From NCBI GenBank assembly GCA_027484605.1, contig JAIXSR010000087.1:43898-107897 (forward strand): a DNA stretch of 64,000 bases, read 5' to 3'. Below the pieces are notes generated by a model that was not told where the DNA came from, did not search any database, and saw only the letters and a list, made by a program, of their open reading frames with translations. A program made the position numbers and the translations under genes. This DNA comes from Hyphomicrobiales bacterium (GTDB lineage: Bacteria > Pseudomonadota > Alphaproteobacteria > Rhizobiales > Beijerinckiaceae). Of the stretch, positions 51,207-60,343 are shown in pieces (within the stretch, counting starts at the first letter, position 1; every line of letters starts with the position of its first letter).

Positions 51207-51236
51207 TTTACAGCGTGCTACCCTTGAGAAAGTCAA
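51207..51236 (-). promoter_or_regulatory. Candidate sigma70-type promoter (TTGACT-N18-TGTAAA on the minus strand)
   Basis: Forward TTTACA at 51207-51212 and AGTCAA at 51231-51236, about 75 bp upstream of the 51134 start. Confidence 0.5.
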
Positions 51237-51329
51237 GCATTGTCGCGCCGGAACCGCAGCCAGGCCACGCCAATGCGCCGAAACCGCGTAGAATCGCGCG
51301 GTTTTTCCGGCCCTGGATACCAAGTCGCC

Positions 51330-52628
51330 CTAGTCGCCCCGGCCGGCTTGCCGCTCTGCCGCACAGGCGGATTCGAGCTCGGGCGACAGCCCGAGGGAGC
51401 GCAGGTAGCAGGGGCGGATCTCGACGTTCCGGAACAGCATGGCCTCGAGATAGGCATCGAGGATGCGCCGCGCCTCCTCCCGCGTCAGTCCGGCACGGGC
51501 GAGGTCCGGCACTGGCATCGAGCCCAGAGCCGCCATCTTGGCCCAGCCCTCGGGTTGCCGGATGCTGGCAATGGTGGAGCGGGAATCGAGGTTCTTGTAG
51601 GTCCAGTAGGACCAGCCGAAACCGTGCCGCTCGTTGAGCAGCCGGTAGGCCTCGTTCCAGCGGTTGTTGAACTCGCCCGCCTCGCCGAGGAAGACCGGCG
51701 CGTTGTTCTTCATCGAGAAATGGATGTAATCCTCGATCGCATCGCGCCGCGTGGACGACCAGAACTGGTGATAGACATAGACGAGGTTGGGCGCGAAAGG
51801 CGGGCCGAAGATCTTCAGGTTCTGGTCCCATTGCGATCCCGCGAGGATGATCACCCGCTGCGGGTCGATCTTGCGGATGGCCGCCACGGCTTCCTTGTAG
51901 AAGGGCTCGAGCAGCCAGTTCAGGCGGTCCTCGTCATGATAGGTCGAGATCGGTTCGTTCAGCAGCTCGAAGCCGAGGATCGTCGGATCGCCCTTGTAGC
52001 GCCGCGCGAATTCCTCCCACCAGGCAATGGTCCGCCGGCCTTCGCGCGGAATGTAGAACATCAGCGGGAAGCCGGTGCCGTCATCATGGTTGATGCCGGT
52101 CTGCCCGCCCGGGGCGGCATGGGCATCGAGAATGACCTTGAGCCCGTATTTGCGGCACCAGCCGATGAAGCGATCGAGCAATGCCCAGCCCGGCCCCTCG
52201 AAGATCAGCGGCTCGTTGCCGCGCACGGTCTGCGCTTCCGGCATGAAGAGCCGGTAATGCAGCGGCACGCGCAGCGTGTTGAACCCGGCTTTCGCGAGGA
52301 AGGCGACGTCTTCCTCGGTGATGTAGTTCTCGCGGAAACGCGTCCAGAACCGGGCCGATTCCTCCTCGCCGATAGCCAGCGCGAACAGGCGGGCGATCTC
52401 GGTCGGCGATCGCGCCTTCTTGAACTTGAACATATAGCCTTCCGGCACCAGCCAGTTGCCGAGCCCGATGCCCCGGATGAGGAACACCTCGCCCGACGGG
52501 CGGACAAGGTCACGGCCGCGCACCTCGATCCGGTCATTGTCCGGAGAGGCAGCGCCCGTAAGGCCCGGAACCAGCAAGCTGCCCAGGCAGGCCAGGGCGA
52601 GAAGGAAGGCACGCAGCGTCAGGGGCAC
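51330..52628 (-). CDS. Secreted glycoside hydrolase family 5-like (cellulase) protein
   Basis: Signal peptide; IRGIGLGNWLVPEGYMF; GFELLNEPIS acid/base; PVFLGEAGEF nucleophile. Confidence 0.9.
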   Translation of the reverse strand: MPLTLRAFLLALACLGSLLVPGLTGAASPDNDRIEVRGRDLVRPSGEVFLIRGIGLGNWLVPEGYMFKFKKARSPTEIARLFALAIGEEESARFWTRFRENYITEEDVAFLAKAGFNTLRVPLHYRLFMPEAQTVRGNEPLIFEGPGWALLDRFIGWCRKYGLKVILDAHAAPGGQTGINHDDGTGFPLMFYIPREGRRTIAWWEEFARRYKGDPTILGFELLNEPISTYHDEDRLNWLLEPFYKEAVAAIRKIDPQRVIILAGSQWDQNLKIFGPPFAPNLVYVYHQFWSSTRRDAIEDYIHFSMKNNAPVFLGEAGEFNNRWNEAYRLLNERHGFGWSYWTYKNLDSRSTIASIRQPEGWAKMAALGSMPVPDLARAGLTREEARRILDAYLEAMLFRNVEIRPCYLRSLGLSPELESACAAERQAGRGD

Positions 52629-52722
52629 GCAAAACTCCGCTTGGAAGGAATGCCGGAAGGGCTTCCGATCCGGCCGCCGGCAATGCTAAGGACACCGGCC
52701 CGCCAAAGGATTAGACTCGCCC

Positions 52723-54027
52723 GTGGATGACGCCAAGTTCCTTCTTCTTTTCGCGCTGGTCGGTTTCACGGCCTTCTTGAGCTTCCGCTACCGCGTCATT
52801 CCCTTCGTGGCGCTGGTGCTGGCCACCTGCCTGTTCTGCCTCGTCCTCCGTGTCGACCTCACCTGGGTTGCGCGCAGCTTCCATAACGGCTTCGGCCAGT
52901 CGCTCGCGGCCGGCGGTCTGACGATCCTCGCCGGCATCCTCGTCAGCTGGATCGGCGCCGGCACCGGTGCTCTCGAACGGTTGCGTGCCGGATTGTCGCC
53001 GGTTTCGCGGCGGCGCCTTCTCTGGCTGCTGGCCCTGCCGGCGGGCATCGGCGGGACGCCGCTCGCCGCCCTGGCCGTCCTGCAGCCGGTGCTCGCCCTT
53101 GTCGAAGCCGGACGCACCCGTGCGGCGCTTGGAGCCGCCGCCATCGTCAATGCGCTGCAGGGAGCGCTGCTGCCGGCCCCGTTGCCCATCGCCGCCATGG
53201 CTGTCCTGCAGGCCGACTGGCGCCTTGTCCTGACATTCGGGGCGCCTTTGGCCATCGTGCAGGCATTGTTCGGCCTCATCATCACCCGCCGCGCGCCGGA
53301 CCTTCCGGCAACCCCGCTGCCCGTGGCACCGCCCGGGCCGGGCCGCGCGGTGATCGGTTACGGGCTCGCCATTCTCTGCCTGCTGGCAATGATCATCCTC
53401 AATGCGCTGGGGCAGATCCCCAGCGAGCCGCTCGGCAGCGGCAATACCCGCGAGCAGATGATCCGGCTCGGCCTGCCGCTGATGCTGCTTGTCATCGGTC
53501 TTGGCTTCGCCCTTCTGCCGGCCGGGTCTGGCGCAATCCGGGAGGCATTGGCCGGGGAGGGCACCGTCGCGCGCGCCATCACGGCCTCCGCCGGACTCCT
53601 GCTGGCCATCGGCGCGGCTGGCGGGCTTCAGCTTGTCCTGCATCAGGACGGATTCGCCAGCCTGGCCGTCGAGGCCGTAGCGGAAGGCCCGGCCTGGCTG
53701 GGGCTGGCCCTGCCGTTCCTCGTGGCGCTTGTCAGCCGCGTCCTTCAGGGCTCTGCCCTGACGGCCACCATCACGGCGGCAGGCGTCATGATCCCGCTTC
53801 TGGGCCCGATGGGCCTGGATGATCCGGAAGGGCGCGCGCTGGTTGTCCTTGCCGTGACCGGCGGTGCCATCGGCGCGCCCCATATCCAGGACGGCTCGTT
53901 CTGGCTTGCCTGCCATCAGGCCGGTTTGCGGGCCGATCAGGGCCTTCGCTGGGTGACCCTGACAGCGCTGCTGCAGGCCCTGCTCGGGCTCCTGTTCCTC
54001 CTGGTCCTGCAGGCCATGATGCGATAG
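52723..54027 (+). CDS. GntP/DUF401-like permease
   Basis: Multi-TM; AGGLTILAGILVSWIGAGTGALERL; C-terminal ALTATITAAGVMIPLLG...GAPHIQDGSFWLACH similar to GntP HxNDSGFW region. Confidence 0.7.
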   Translation: MDDAKFLLLFALVGFTAFLSFRYRVIPFVALVLATCLFCLVLRVDLTWVARSFHNGFGQSLAAGGLTILAGILVSWIGAGTGALERLRAGLSPVSRRRLLWLLALPAGIGGTPLAALAVLQPVLALVEAGRTRAALGAAAIVNALQGALLPAPLPIAAMAVLQADWRLVLTFGAPLAIVQALFGLIITRRAPDLPATPLPVAPPGPGRAVIGYGLAILCLLAMIILNALGQIPSEPLGSGNTREQMIRLGLPLMLLVIGLGFALLPAGSGAIREALAGEGTVARAITASAGLLLAIGAAGGLQLVLHQDGFASLAVEAVAEGPAWLGLALPFLVALVSRVLQGSALTATITAAGVMIPLLGPMGLDDPEGRALVVLAVTGGAIGAPHIQDGSFWLACHQAGLRADQGLRWVTLTALLQALLGLLFLLVLQAMMR

Positions 54028-54078
54028 CGACATCCGGGGCAGTGGCCACCGGCACAGGACTTTGCTACTGCTTGTATG

Positions 54079-54093
54079 GCAGGCATGGCCTGC
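54079..54093. promoter_or_regulatory. Inverted repeat GCAGGC-ATG-GCCTGC upstream of the Crp/Fnr gene
   Basis: Perfect 6-3-6 inverted repeat 20 bp before the ATG. Confidence 0.3.
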
Positions 54094-54113
54094 GGGCCGC
54101 GGGGGCGGGGACT

Positions 54114-54794
54114 ATGCCGGAACTATCTGAAATCGTTCTGTTCGATGGCCTCGATACCGCATCGATCGCTGCGTTGGAACAGGCCGTGATCGTGCGCCGC
54201 TATGCCGCCGGGAAGGCGATCATCAGCACGGACGAACCCAGCACGGACATCTTTTTCGTGCTGACGGGACGTGTCCAGGCCAAGCGCTATGCGCCGGATG
54301 GCCATGAAGTGGTCTATCTCGACATTTCCGAGGGTTCGTATTTCGGGGAATTCGCAGCCATTGACGGTCAAACCCGTTCCGCCGATGTTATCGCTATCAG
54401 CGAGGCCCGGATCGCGCGCATGCGCGGCGACCAGTTCAATGAATTCGTCCTGCGCAACCCACGGATCGGGCTGAATCTTTCCCGCGAGCTGGTCCGCAAG
54501 CTGCGCGACCTTTCCGCCCGCGTCTTCGAATTCACGGTCTATCCCGTGCCGATCCGCATCCGGAAGGCGATCCTCCGTCTCGCCGAACAGGCGCGGCGGC
54601 CGGGCAGCATCTGCATGATCAGGCCGGCGCCGACCCACTACGAGATCGCCGCCCTGACGGCCACGCATCGCGAGGCGGTAACCCGCGAACTGGCTTCGCT
54701 CGCATCGCAGGGCATCCTGAAGACCGGCCGGCAGACGATCGAGATCCTTGACCTGCCCCGTTTGCGCGCCCTGGCCGATCCGGAACAAGACTGA
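54114..54794 (+). CDS. Crp/Fnr family transcriptional regulator
   Basis: cNMP-binding cassette YFGEFAAIDGQTRSADV; HTH YEIAALTATHREAVTRELASLASQGILK. Confidence 0.93.
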   Translation: MPELSEIVLFDGLDTASIAALEQAVIVRRYAAGKAIISTDEPSTDIFFVLTGRVQAKRYAPDGHEVVYLDISEGSYFGEFAAIDGQTRSADVIAISEARIARMRGDQFNEFVLRNPRIGLNLSRELVRKLRDLSARVFEFTVYPVPIRIRKAILRLAEQARRPGSICMIRPAPTHYEIAALTATHREAVTRELASLASQGILKTGRQTIEILDLPRLRALADPEQD

Positions 54795-54812
54795 TCCGGG
54801 CCGGCTGGCCCG

Positions 54813-56903
54813 TCATCCCGGAAGCTGGCCATTGCCCCGTCGCGCATCCGGGGCCGGAACCGGGGCATCCACCAGCATCGATGCGAAGGCCACCTTCGGC
54901 TGGCGGCGCTGGAAGCGTCTGATCGAGCGGGCAATGGCCCGCGTCGCCATGGCAGCGGCCATGCTGGTGCCGTACAGCCGGATCGAGCCGGCAGCCCGCA
55001 TCCCCGAGGACAGGCAGCCCCAGAGCAGCACGGAATCATCGGCGGCCACAAGGCCATCCACGCCGTTCGGCCATTCCGGCCGGCCGCCGCCCGAGTAAAG
55101 CGAGACGTCCACCGGGAAACTGCGCCGCGCCGGGCAGGAGCCGATCACCAGCGTCCGCGGGCCCGTGGCCAGCGCATTCAGCGCGCCGGGGCGCTGGACC
55201 GGGCTGTTCTCCTGCGAGCCATCCCCGGGCTGTCGGGGCGGGTCGAAAGCGCGGTAATCCGGATGGCGGAAGCGCGACTGCCGCGAGGGCCGCGTGGTGG
55301 CGACCGGCAGGTCATCGCGCTGGACCCAGGCCTCGATCGCTTCGTTCCGCAGTAATCCTGTCGCTTCGACCTTGATCTGCCAGGCACCGCTGGCGGCACG
55401 ATGGACGGCATCGGCCTGTGTCGGCCCGACCACAAGCTGGAACAGGCCACGGGGTCGCGAGGCCTGGGGCGCACAAAAGAGCACCATGGCCGCCGGCATC
55501 CCGGAACGGCCGGGCAGTTCCGCGACATCGCCCTTCCTGTTGGCGAGGCGGATCGATTGCCCGGACGGCGCGGTAAGCGTGATATGCGCCTTGCCCCGGA
55601 ACCCGCGGGGCAGCCAGATCTGCACCGAATTCGCGCTGCCATCATCCGGCGGAATCTCCCAGGCAAGGCTGGCCTTGGCCGGATTGGACAGGGCATGGCG
55701 ATCCCATTGGGCAAAGGTCTGCGACTGGTAGCCATTGCCGGCGGGGAGCACGATCACCAGCGGCGAGCGCGGATGCGCGCGGCTCCATAGCGTCTGCATC
55801 TCGAAAAGCGCCTTTTCGAGCGGCCCTTCGCCATCATGCGGGCCGGCATTGAACCCGTAGCTCATGTTGACAACCACCGGCGGCACGCTGCCGACTGGTC
55901 CGGAGGCCTGGCGTGCGGGCTTGCCCTCGTCGAGCACGAAGAGCGGGGAGGGCGGCGGATGCGCCGCGTCCTCCGCTTCGGCGAGGATGAAGCGCATGGC
56001 ATCGAAGGCATGGCCGGAAAGGGCCGCGCCGGAGCTGTCATCCACCGTGGTCTTCGGCAGGTGGACCGCAACAACCGGCTCCGTGCCGTCAAGCGGTGAC
56101 GCAGCTTCGAGAGCCAGTCCGGAGACATGGGCGCCGTGGCTTGCGGAGAGCTGCGTCCAGTAGCTGTCCCGGTCCTGGCTGCGGAAAAGGCCGGCCGAGG
56201 CATAGAACCGGTCTTCGTCGCCATCGACCCTGGCGAGATGGCGCACGATTCCTTCGCCCGTCAGTGCCGCGCCGTAATCGAATCCGGCCGGGTTGGCGAG
56301 GCCGTGGCCGGGATGGGGCGCGACCGGCTTTCCGTCCTGTACCCAGAGGGCACGAACGCGCGTCGCCCAGCCGGAGGGGGTTCCTGCCCGGCGCGAGAAG
56401 ACGGGGCTGGCCACCGGAAAGCCGTGGTCGATGATCCCTGTGAGCACGCGGATCGCGGATGGCGCGCCCATCGGCGCGGCCATGGCCATCGCGTTCGGGC
56501 GGCCGGCGGCCGGTTGGCCATCGATCGCCTGGCAGAGCGTGATTTCGTCGAACAGCGCCTGGACCGAAGTCGAGGCGAGCAGCCAGTCGAAGAAGAGGGG
56601 CAGCGCCCGTGCGGTCAGGTAGCGGGCCTTGGCCCAGGTGCCGCCCGTGGCCTGGGCGCAATCCAGCGTCTGATGCCATTGGGCGATCGTGACGCCGCGG
56701 CCCTGATGGACGAAGAGCCGGTTCGGATCGGCCGCATGCCGGAAGCTCCGCAAGGCTGCGAGGTCGATCCCGTCGGCCAGCCGGATGAGAAGCATGATCC
56801 GCCCGTTCGGCGATCGGGCCGTTTCGGGGCGGATCCAGTCGGCCAGCGGGTCCATGGCCAGCGGGAGCGACTGATAGGCACTGGTTGCGGTCCGCCAGGT
56901 CAT
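54813..56903 (-). CDS. S8 (subtilisin-like) serine protease
   Basis: Catalytic motifs GIIDHGF (Asp), SHGAHVSG (His), YGTSMAAAMA (Ser); no obvious signal peptide. Confidence 0.85.
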   Translation of the reverse strand: MTWRTATSAYQSLPLAMDPLADWIRPETARSPNGRIMLLIRLADGIDLAALRSFRHAADPNRLFVHQGRGVTIAQWHQTLDCAQATGGTWAKARYLTARALPLFFDWLLASTSVQALFDEITLCQAIDGQPAAGRPNAMAMAAPMGAPSAIRVLTGIIDHGFPVASPVFSRRAGTPSGWATRVRALWVQDGKPVAPHPGHGLANPAGFDYGAALTGEGIVRHLARVDGDEDRFYASAGLFRSQDRDSYWTQLSASHGAHVSGLALEAASPLDGTEPVVAVHLPKTTVDDSSGAALSGHAFDAMRFILAEAEDAAHPPPSPLFVLDEGKPARQASGPVGSVPPVVVNMSYGFNAGPHDGEGPLEKALFEMQTLWSRAHPRSPLVIVLPAGNGYQSQTFAQWDRHALSNPAKASLAWEIPPDDGSANSVQIWLPRGFRGKAHITLTAPSGQSIRLANRKGDVAELPGRSGMPAAMVLFCAPQASRPRGLFQLVVGPTQADAVHRAASGAWQIKVEATGLLRNEAIEAWVQRDDLPVATTRPSRQSRFRHPDYRAFDPPRQPGDGSQENSPVQRPGALNALATGPRTLVIGSCPARRSFPVDVSLYSGGGRPEWPNGVDGLVAADDSVLLWGCLSSGMRAAGSIRLYGTSMAAAMATRAIARSIRRFQRRQPKVAFASMLVDAPVPAPDARRGNGQLPG

Positions 56904-56934
56904 GGGCGCCTCCCTTCCGCTGCGTTCAGGGCCG

Positions 56935-58161
56935 TCAGGCCCATTCCGCCAGGGCTTTCTGCCAGAGCCAGGCAAGAATGCCGGACGAGCCGAGCGTCAG
57001 CCGCGCCTGGACGCTCAGGCCTGCCACAACAGCCGGCCCTTCAGCCAGCGGCGGGTTGATCGTCGGGCCATCGGCGATATCCATCTGGCGGACAAGGGCG
57101 GCATGGTCGAAAAACCCGTCAGGCTCATCGTCGCAGAAGGTGGCGGCGTCGAAATGCCAGGAATGGCAGGAAGCTTCCGAGCCCTGGCACCGGGCCGCGA
57201 GATAGCGGGCCAGCGCGATGCCGAGAACGGCGCCGGCGGCGCTGTCGACAGGGTAATGCACCCCCGCCACCATTCGGTTATAGGCAATGCGATCCGCGAG
57301 CTTGAACAGCCTGTCGCGCCACGGGCGATCGGCCTGGCGGGCGCCGGCCTTTTCCAGCAGCGCGACCAGCATGGCCACCATCGCGAAGGATTCGGTCGCA
57401 TGGCCGCTCGGCAACGTCCCATGCAGCGGCGTGGGAATGACCGGGTTGATCTGCGGCGAGAGCTCGTGCGGACGCGGCAGGGAAAAGGCATGCTTGAAGG
57501 CCATTTCCACGAAGACGCAAAGCCGGAACGTGGCCGCCAGAAGTTCCAGCGTCCATTTCGTCCTTTCTTCCGAAAGCGGCACGAACATGCCGAGGAAGGG
57601 CAGCGGAACCGGGATCTGGGCGAGAATTTCATGGATCCGGTCGCCCCGCAGCAGCGCCGCATTGGCCACGAGGGCCAGCTGGCGGTCCCCGAGCTGCGGG
57701 ATACTTGGCGGAACGAGCGTCACGATCGGATCATACTGTGCGGAAAGATGCGGGCCGCCGGGTTCGGTTGTCCAGCTCTGCTGGGCCGAATGGACGACGA
57801 AGGCGCGCGGATGGGCCGGATCCGGCGAGAAGGCGATCTGCGAGAACAACTCGCCATCGAGGATCCGCGCCCGGACATCGCTGGACCAGCGCGCAAGGCT
57901 GTCCTGCTCGGTCGCGGGGACCGGCCCGGGCAGCGTCGCGGGCGGCGCATACAGTCCGGACAGCGCGTCATGGATGGTCAGGACGCTGCCGGGCGAGCCA
58001 TTCCAGCTGCCGGCCAAACCGTTCAATCCGTTGAGGCCATTGAGCCCGTTCAGGCCATTGAGCCCGTTCAACCCGTTGAGCCCGTTGAGTCCGTTCAGGC
58101 CATTGAGCCCGTTCAGTCCGTTGAGGCCATTGAGCCCGTTCAATCCATTGGCAAACGACAT
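56935..58161 (-). CDS. PAP2 / vanadium-haloperoxidase-like phosphatase with N-terminal (Asn-Gly-Leu)15 repeat
   Basis: KHAFSLPRP, LPSGHATE, RMVAGVHYPVD acid-phosphatase/haloperoxidase motifs; N-terminal NGL repeats. Confidence 0.85.
   Translation of the reverse strand: MSFANGLNGLNGLNGLNGLNGLNGLNGLNGLNGLNGLNGLNGLNGLNGLAGSWNGSPGSVLTIHDALSGLYAPPATLPGPVPATEQDSLARWSSDVRARILDGELFSQIAFSPDPAHPRAFVVHSAQQSWTTEPGGPHLSAQYDPIVTLVPPSIPQLGDRQLALVANAALLRGDRIHEILAQIPVPLPFLGMFVPLSEERTKWTLELLAATFRLCVFVEMAFKHAFSLPRPHELSPQINPVIPTPLHGTLPSGHATESFAMVAMLVALLEKAGARQADRPWRDRLFKLADRIAYNRMVAGVHYPVDSAAGAVLGIALARYLAARCQGSEASCHSWHFDAATFCDDEPDGFFDHAALVRQMDIADGPTINPPLAEGPAVVAGLSVQARLTLGSSGILAWLWQKALAEWA
58015..58149 (-). repeat. 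15 tandem 9-bp units encoding Asn-Gly-Leu
   Basis: Counted directly: 135 bp = 15 x 9, all encoding NGL with varying synonymous codons. Confidence 0.97.
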
Positions 58162-58176
58162 GCGGACCTCCTGTCT

Positions 58177-59973
58177 TTAATGTTCTGGTATGCCGGCGCC
58201 GCGCAGGCCTCCGGCGAGCCGGCGGCCGACATCGAAATCGGCGGCCGGGGATTTGGCGAGCCAGCGCTCGACCGTCAGATTGGGCTCGATCATGCGGAGG
58301 GTCTCGGCGGAGGCCCGCGCCTCGGCCGGCCGGCCGAGATGCCAGAGCGCGGCTGTCCTGACACGGCTTCCCGAGGGATAGAGCCGGTTGGCGCGGATCG
58401 CCTCGTCGGCATGGGCGAGGGCGACATCATAGAGACCGGCCGAGAAGGCCGAGGAGGCGGCAATCGCCTCGAAATAGTAGCGATGGGGGTCAAAGGGCGA
58501 GAGCGCCATCGCGCGCCGCGCGATCGGGTAGGCTTCCTCGCCCCGGTCCGTGAATTGCAGCAGCGCCGCATTGTGCAGGAGGGCATAGGTCTCGTTCGGG
58601 TTGAGTTCGCTGGCCCGCTCGAGGAATATCGCTGCCTCGTCGAAATTCCGGGCGAAATTCGTCTCGATCAACCCGGCAACGGCGAGTGCCAGCGGATTGT
58701 CCGGGTCAAGATCCATCGCCCGCCTTGCGAGAGCCTGGGCCTCGCGCCCTTCCGCTGCAGGATCATCGGAAAACCCCTTCTGGACCTTGATCGTGTACCA
58801 GCAGGCGAGCCAGGCCTGCGGCAGTGCCTCGCGGGGATGGCGCTCCGCCAGGGCAGCAAGGATATCGGCCGCATAGGTGAAGTCCTGCCGGGCAGCCCGG
58901 TGCATCATGCTGACCGCGCCGACCAGCAGGGAATGGCTCTCGAGATTCGGCAGCGTCTGACGGCGGACACGCTGGACCTCGTTCCGCAGGACCGCGCGCA
59001 GCAGCCCTGCAATGAACCCGTCGAACCCGTGGAATTCGGACGTGATCAGGGCCTCGGCCGGCATCGAGAAGCGTTGTTCCAGCCGCACCAACCCTGTTTT
59101 CCGTTCGGTCAGTTCCAGCGTCGCCCGAACCCGGTCCTGGATGGCGGAATAGCTGCCCGATACGATGTAGTCGGCCTGCAGGGCCTCTGCCGCGAGGCCC
59201 GGCGACAATGCCCGCTGCCGGGCCACCGAGGCCGAAAGCCGCGAGATGACGTTGAGATAGGGCGATCCGGACAAAGCCGAGATCAGTTCGTCGGCAATGA
59301 TGTCGCCCAGAACGTCTCGCGCCGGGCCGCCCTGGATCGGCATGAGCGGCACCACTGCGATGGTGGGCACGAGCTGGGCATCCTTGCGGGCCGGCATGGC
59401 GGGCGGGCGCCTTATGCCGACGGGACGGAGGGCATAGGCGCGGATGGGAGCCTCCAGATGCTTGAGGTAGCAGGCGCCGAGATCCTCGATATCGGCATCG
59501 ACGCCGTCGACCATCTCGCCGCGCACATCTTCCGAAACGATAATGGCGCTCGGCATGCCGAGCCCGGCAAGCCGCGCCGCGAGATTGACGGCTTCCCCGT
59601 AGACATCCTGCCGGTCCGAGAGGAATTCGCCCCGCGCCATGCCGACACGGATGGCGATCGGCAGGGCGCCGGCCAGATCGGCATTGGCCCGCTCGACAAT
59701 GGCCATCGCCTCGAAGAGCGAACCCATTGCCGCGCGCGGCTCTGAGAACTGGCCGATGATCCCGTCGCCGGTCGAGCGGATCACACGGCCGCCGCCCTTG
59801 GCAAAAAGCGCTTCGATGGCCTGCCGCTGCTCGATCCACCGGGTGATGAACAGCCCGCCATCCCGCGCCGTCAGCCGGACCGATTCCATCACGTCGATAA
59901 AGACGATGACGCCACTCGACCAGGCGAGATCGCCCGTCGCGAACCGATGAAGTGCCGAACCCTCATCCGCCAT
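58177..59973 (-). CDS. Class III adenylate/guanylate cyclase with C-terminal TPR-like region
   Basis: VIVFIDVMESVRLTARDGG, VIRSTGDGIIGQFSEP, YGEAVNLAARLAGLG; then TolB-like and TPR repeats (ARRAMDLDPDNPLALAVAGL). Confidence 0.92.
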   Translation of the reverse strand: MADEGSALHRFATGDLAWSSGVIVFIDVMESVRLTARDGGLFITRWIEQRQAIEALFAKGGGRVIRSTGDGIIGQFSEPRAAMGSLFEAMAIVERANADLAGALPIAIRVGMARGEFLSDRQDVYGEAVNLAARLAGLGMPSAIIVSEDVRGEMVDGVDADIEDLGACYLKHLEAPIRAYALRPVGIRRPPAMPARKDAQLVPTIAVVPLMPIQGGPARDVLGDIIADELISALSGSPYLNVISRLSASVARQRALSPGLAAEALQADYIVSGSYSAIQDRVRATLELTERKTGLVRLEQRFSMPAEALITSEFHGFDGFIAGLLRAVLRNEVQRVRRQTLPNLESHSLLVGAVSMMHRAARQDFTYAADILAALAERHPREALPQAWLACWYTIKVQKGFSDDPAAEGREAQALARRAMDLDPDNPLALAVAGLIETNFARNFDEAAIFLERASELNPNETYALLHNAALLQFTDRGEEAYPIARRAMALSPFDPHRYYFEAIAASSAFSAGLYDVALAHADEAIRANRLYPSGSRVRTAALWHLGRPAEARASAETLRMIEPNLTVERWLAKSPAADFDVGRRLAGGLRGAGIPEH

Positions 59974-60171
59974 CGACGCCCCCTGCCAATCGGATCGGGA
60001 AGCGAGGCTAGGCAGTTTCGAAGCCGATGTCACGCTGTGCCGGCCGGCCACCGGCGCGGCTGTCCGGGCCGGTCGGGGGGGCTGCATCAGGCATTCGGTC
60101 GGAGGTGAGGGCATGATGCTCTGGCTTCGGAACGGCGGGTCCGGCCATCCTTGCATCTCTGCCCGGGCGAT

Positions 60172-60189
60172 CTGTGGGAAAACCCACAG
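60172..60189. promoter_or_regulatory. CTGTGGG-AAAA-CCCACAG perfect palindrome; CRP-like (TGTGG-N6-CCACA) candidate site between cyclase and TMEM43 genes
   Basis: Perfect 7-4-7 inverted repeat in the 370-bp divergent intergenic region. Confidence 0.6.
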
Positions 60190-60343
60190 GTGCGCATGAT
60201 TGCCGCCGGCCGCCTGCCTGAACCGGAATCAACAGCGGATTGAGGGCAGGTTCTGGACAAAGGGCCTTGGCTGTTGCCCGAATTGCCCGGCAGGCATGCC
60301 GGCGGGATGAGTCGGCCTGACCGGCATGAAGCGGGGAGCAATC

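Noticed and set aside
54079-54093. GCAGGC-ATG-GCCTGC as a strong Crp/Fnr autoregulatory site
   Set aside because: Short GC-rich inverted repeats are common by chance at this composition and it does not resemble the TGTG-type motif; kept only as a low-confidence feature.
58015-58149. Possible CRISPR or minisatellite array
   Set aside because: Units are 9 bp without spacers, in frame, all encode NGL, and lie inside a well-supported CDS.
56902-59745. 947-aa plus-strand ORF containing VEPVQ/IEPVQ repeats
   Set aside because: The repeats are the reverse complement of the NGL-coding array; the minus-strand PAP2 and cyclase proteins have clear family motifs, so this frame is an artefact.
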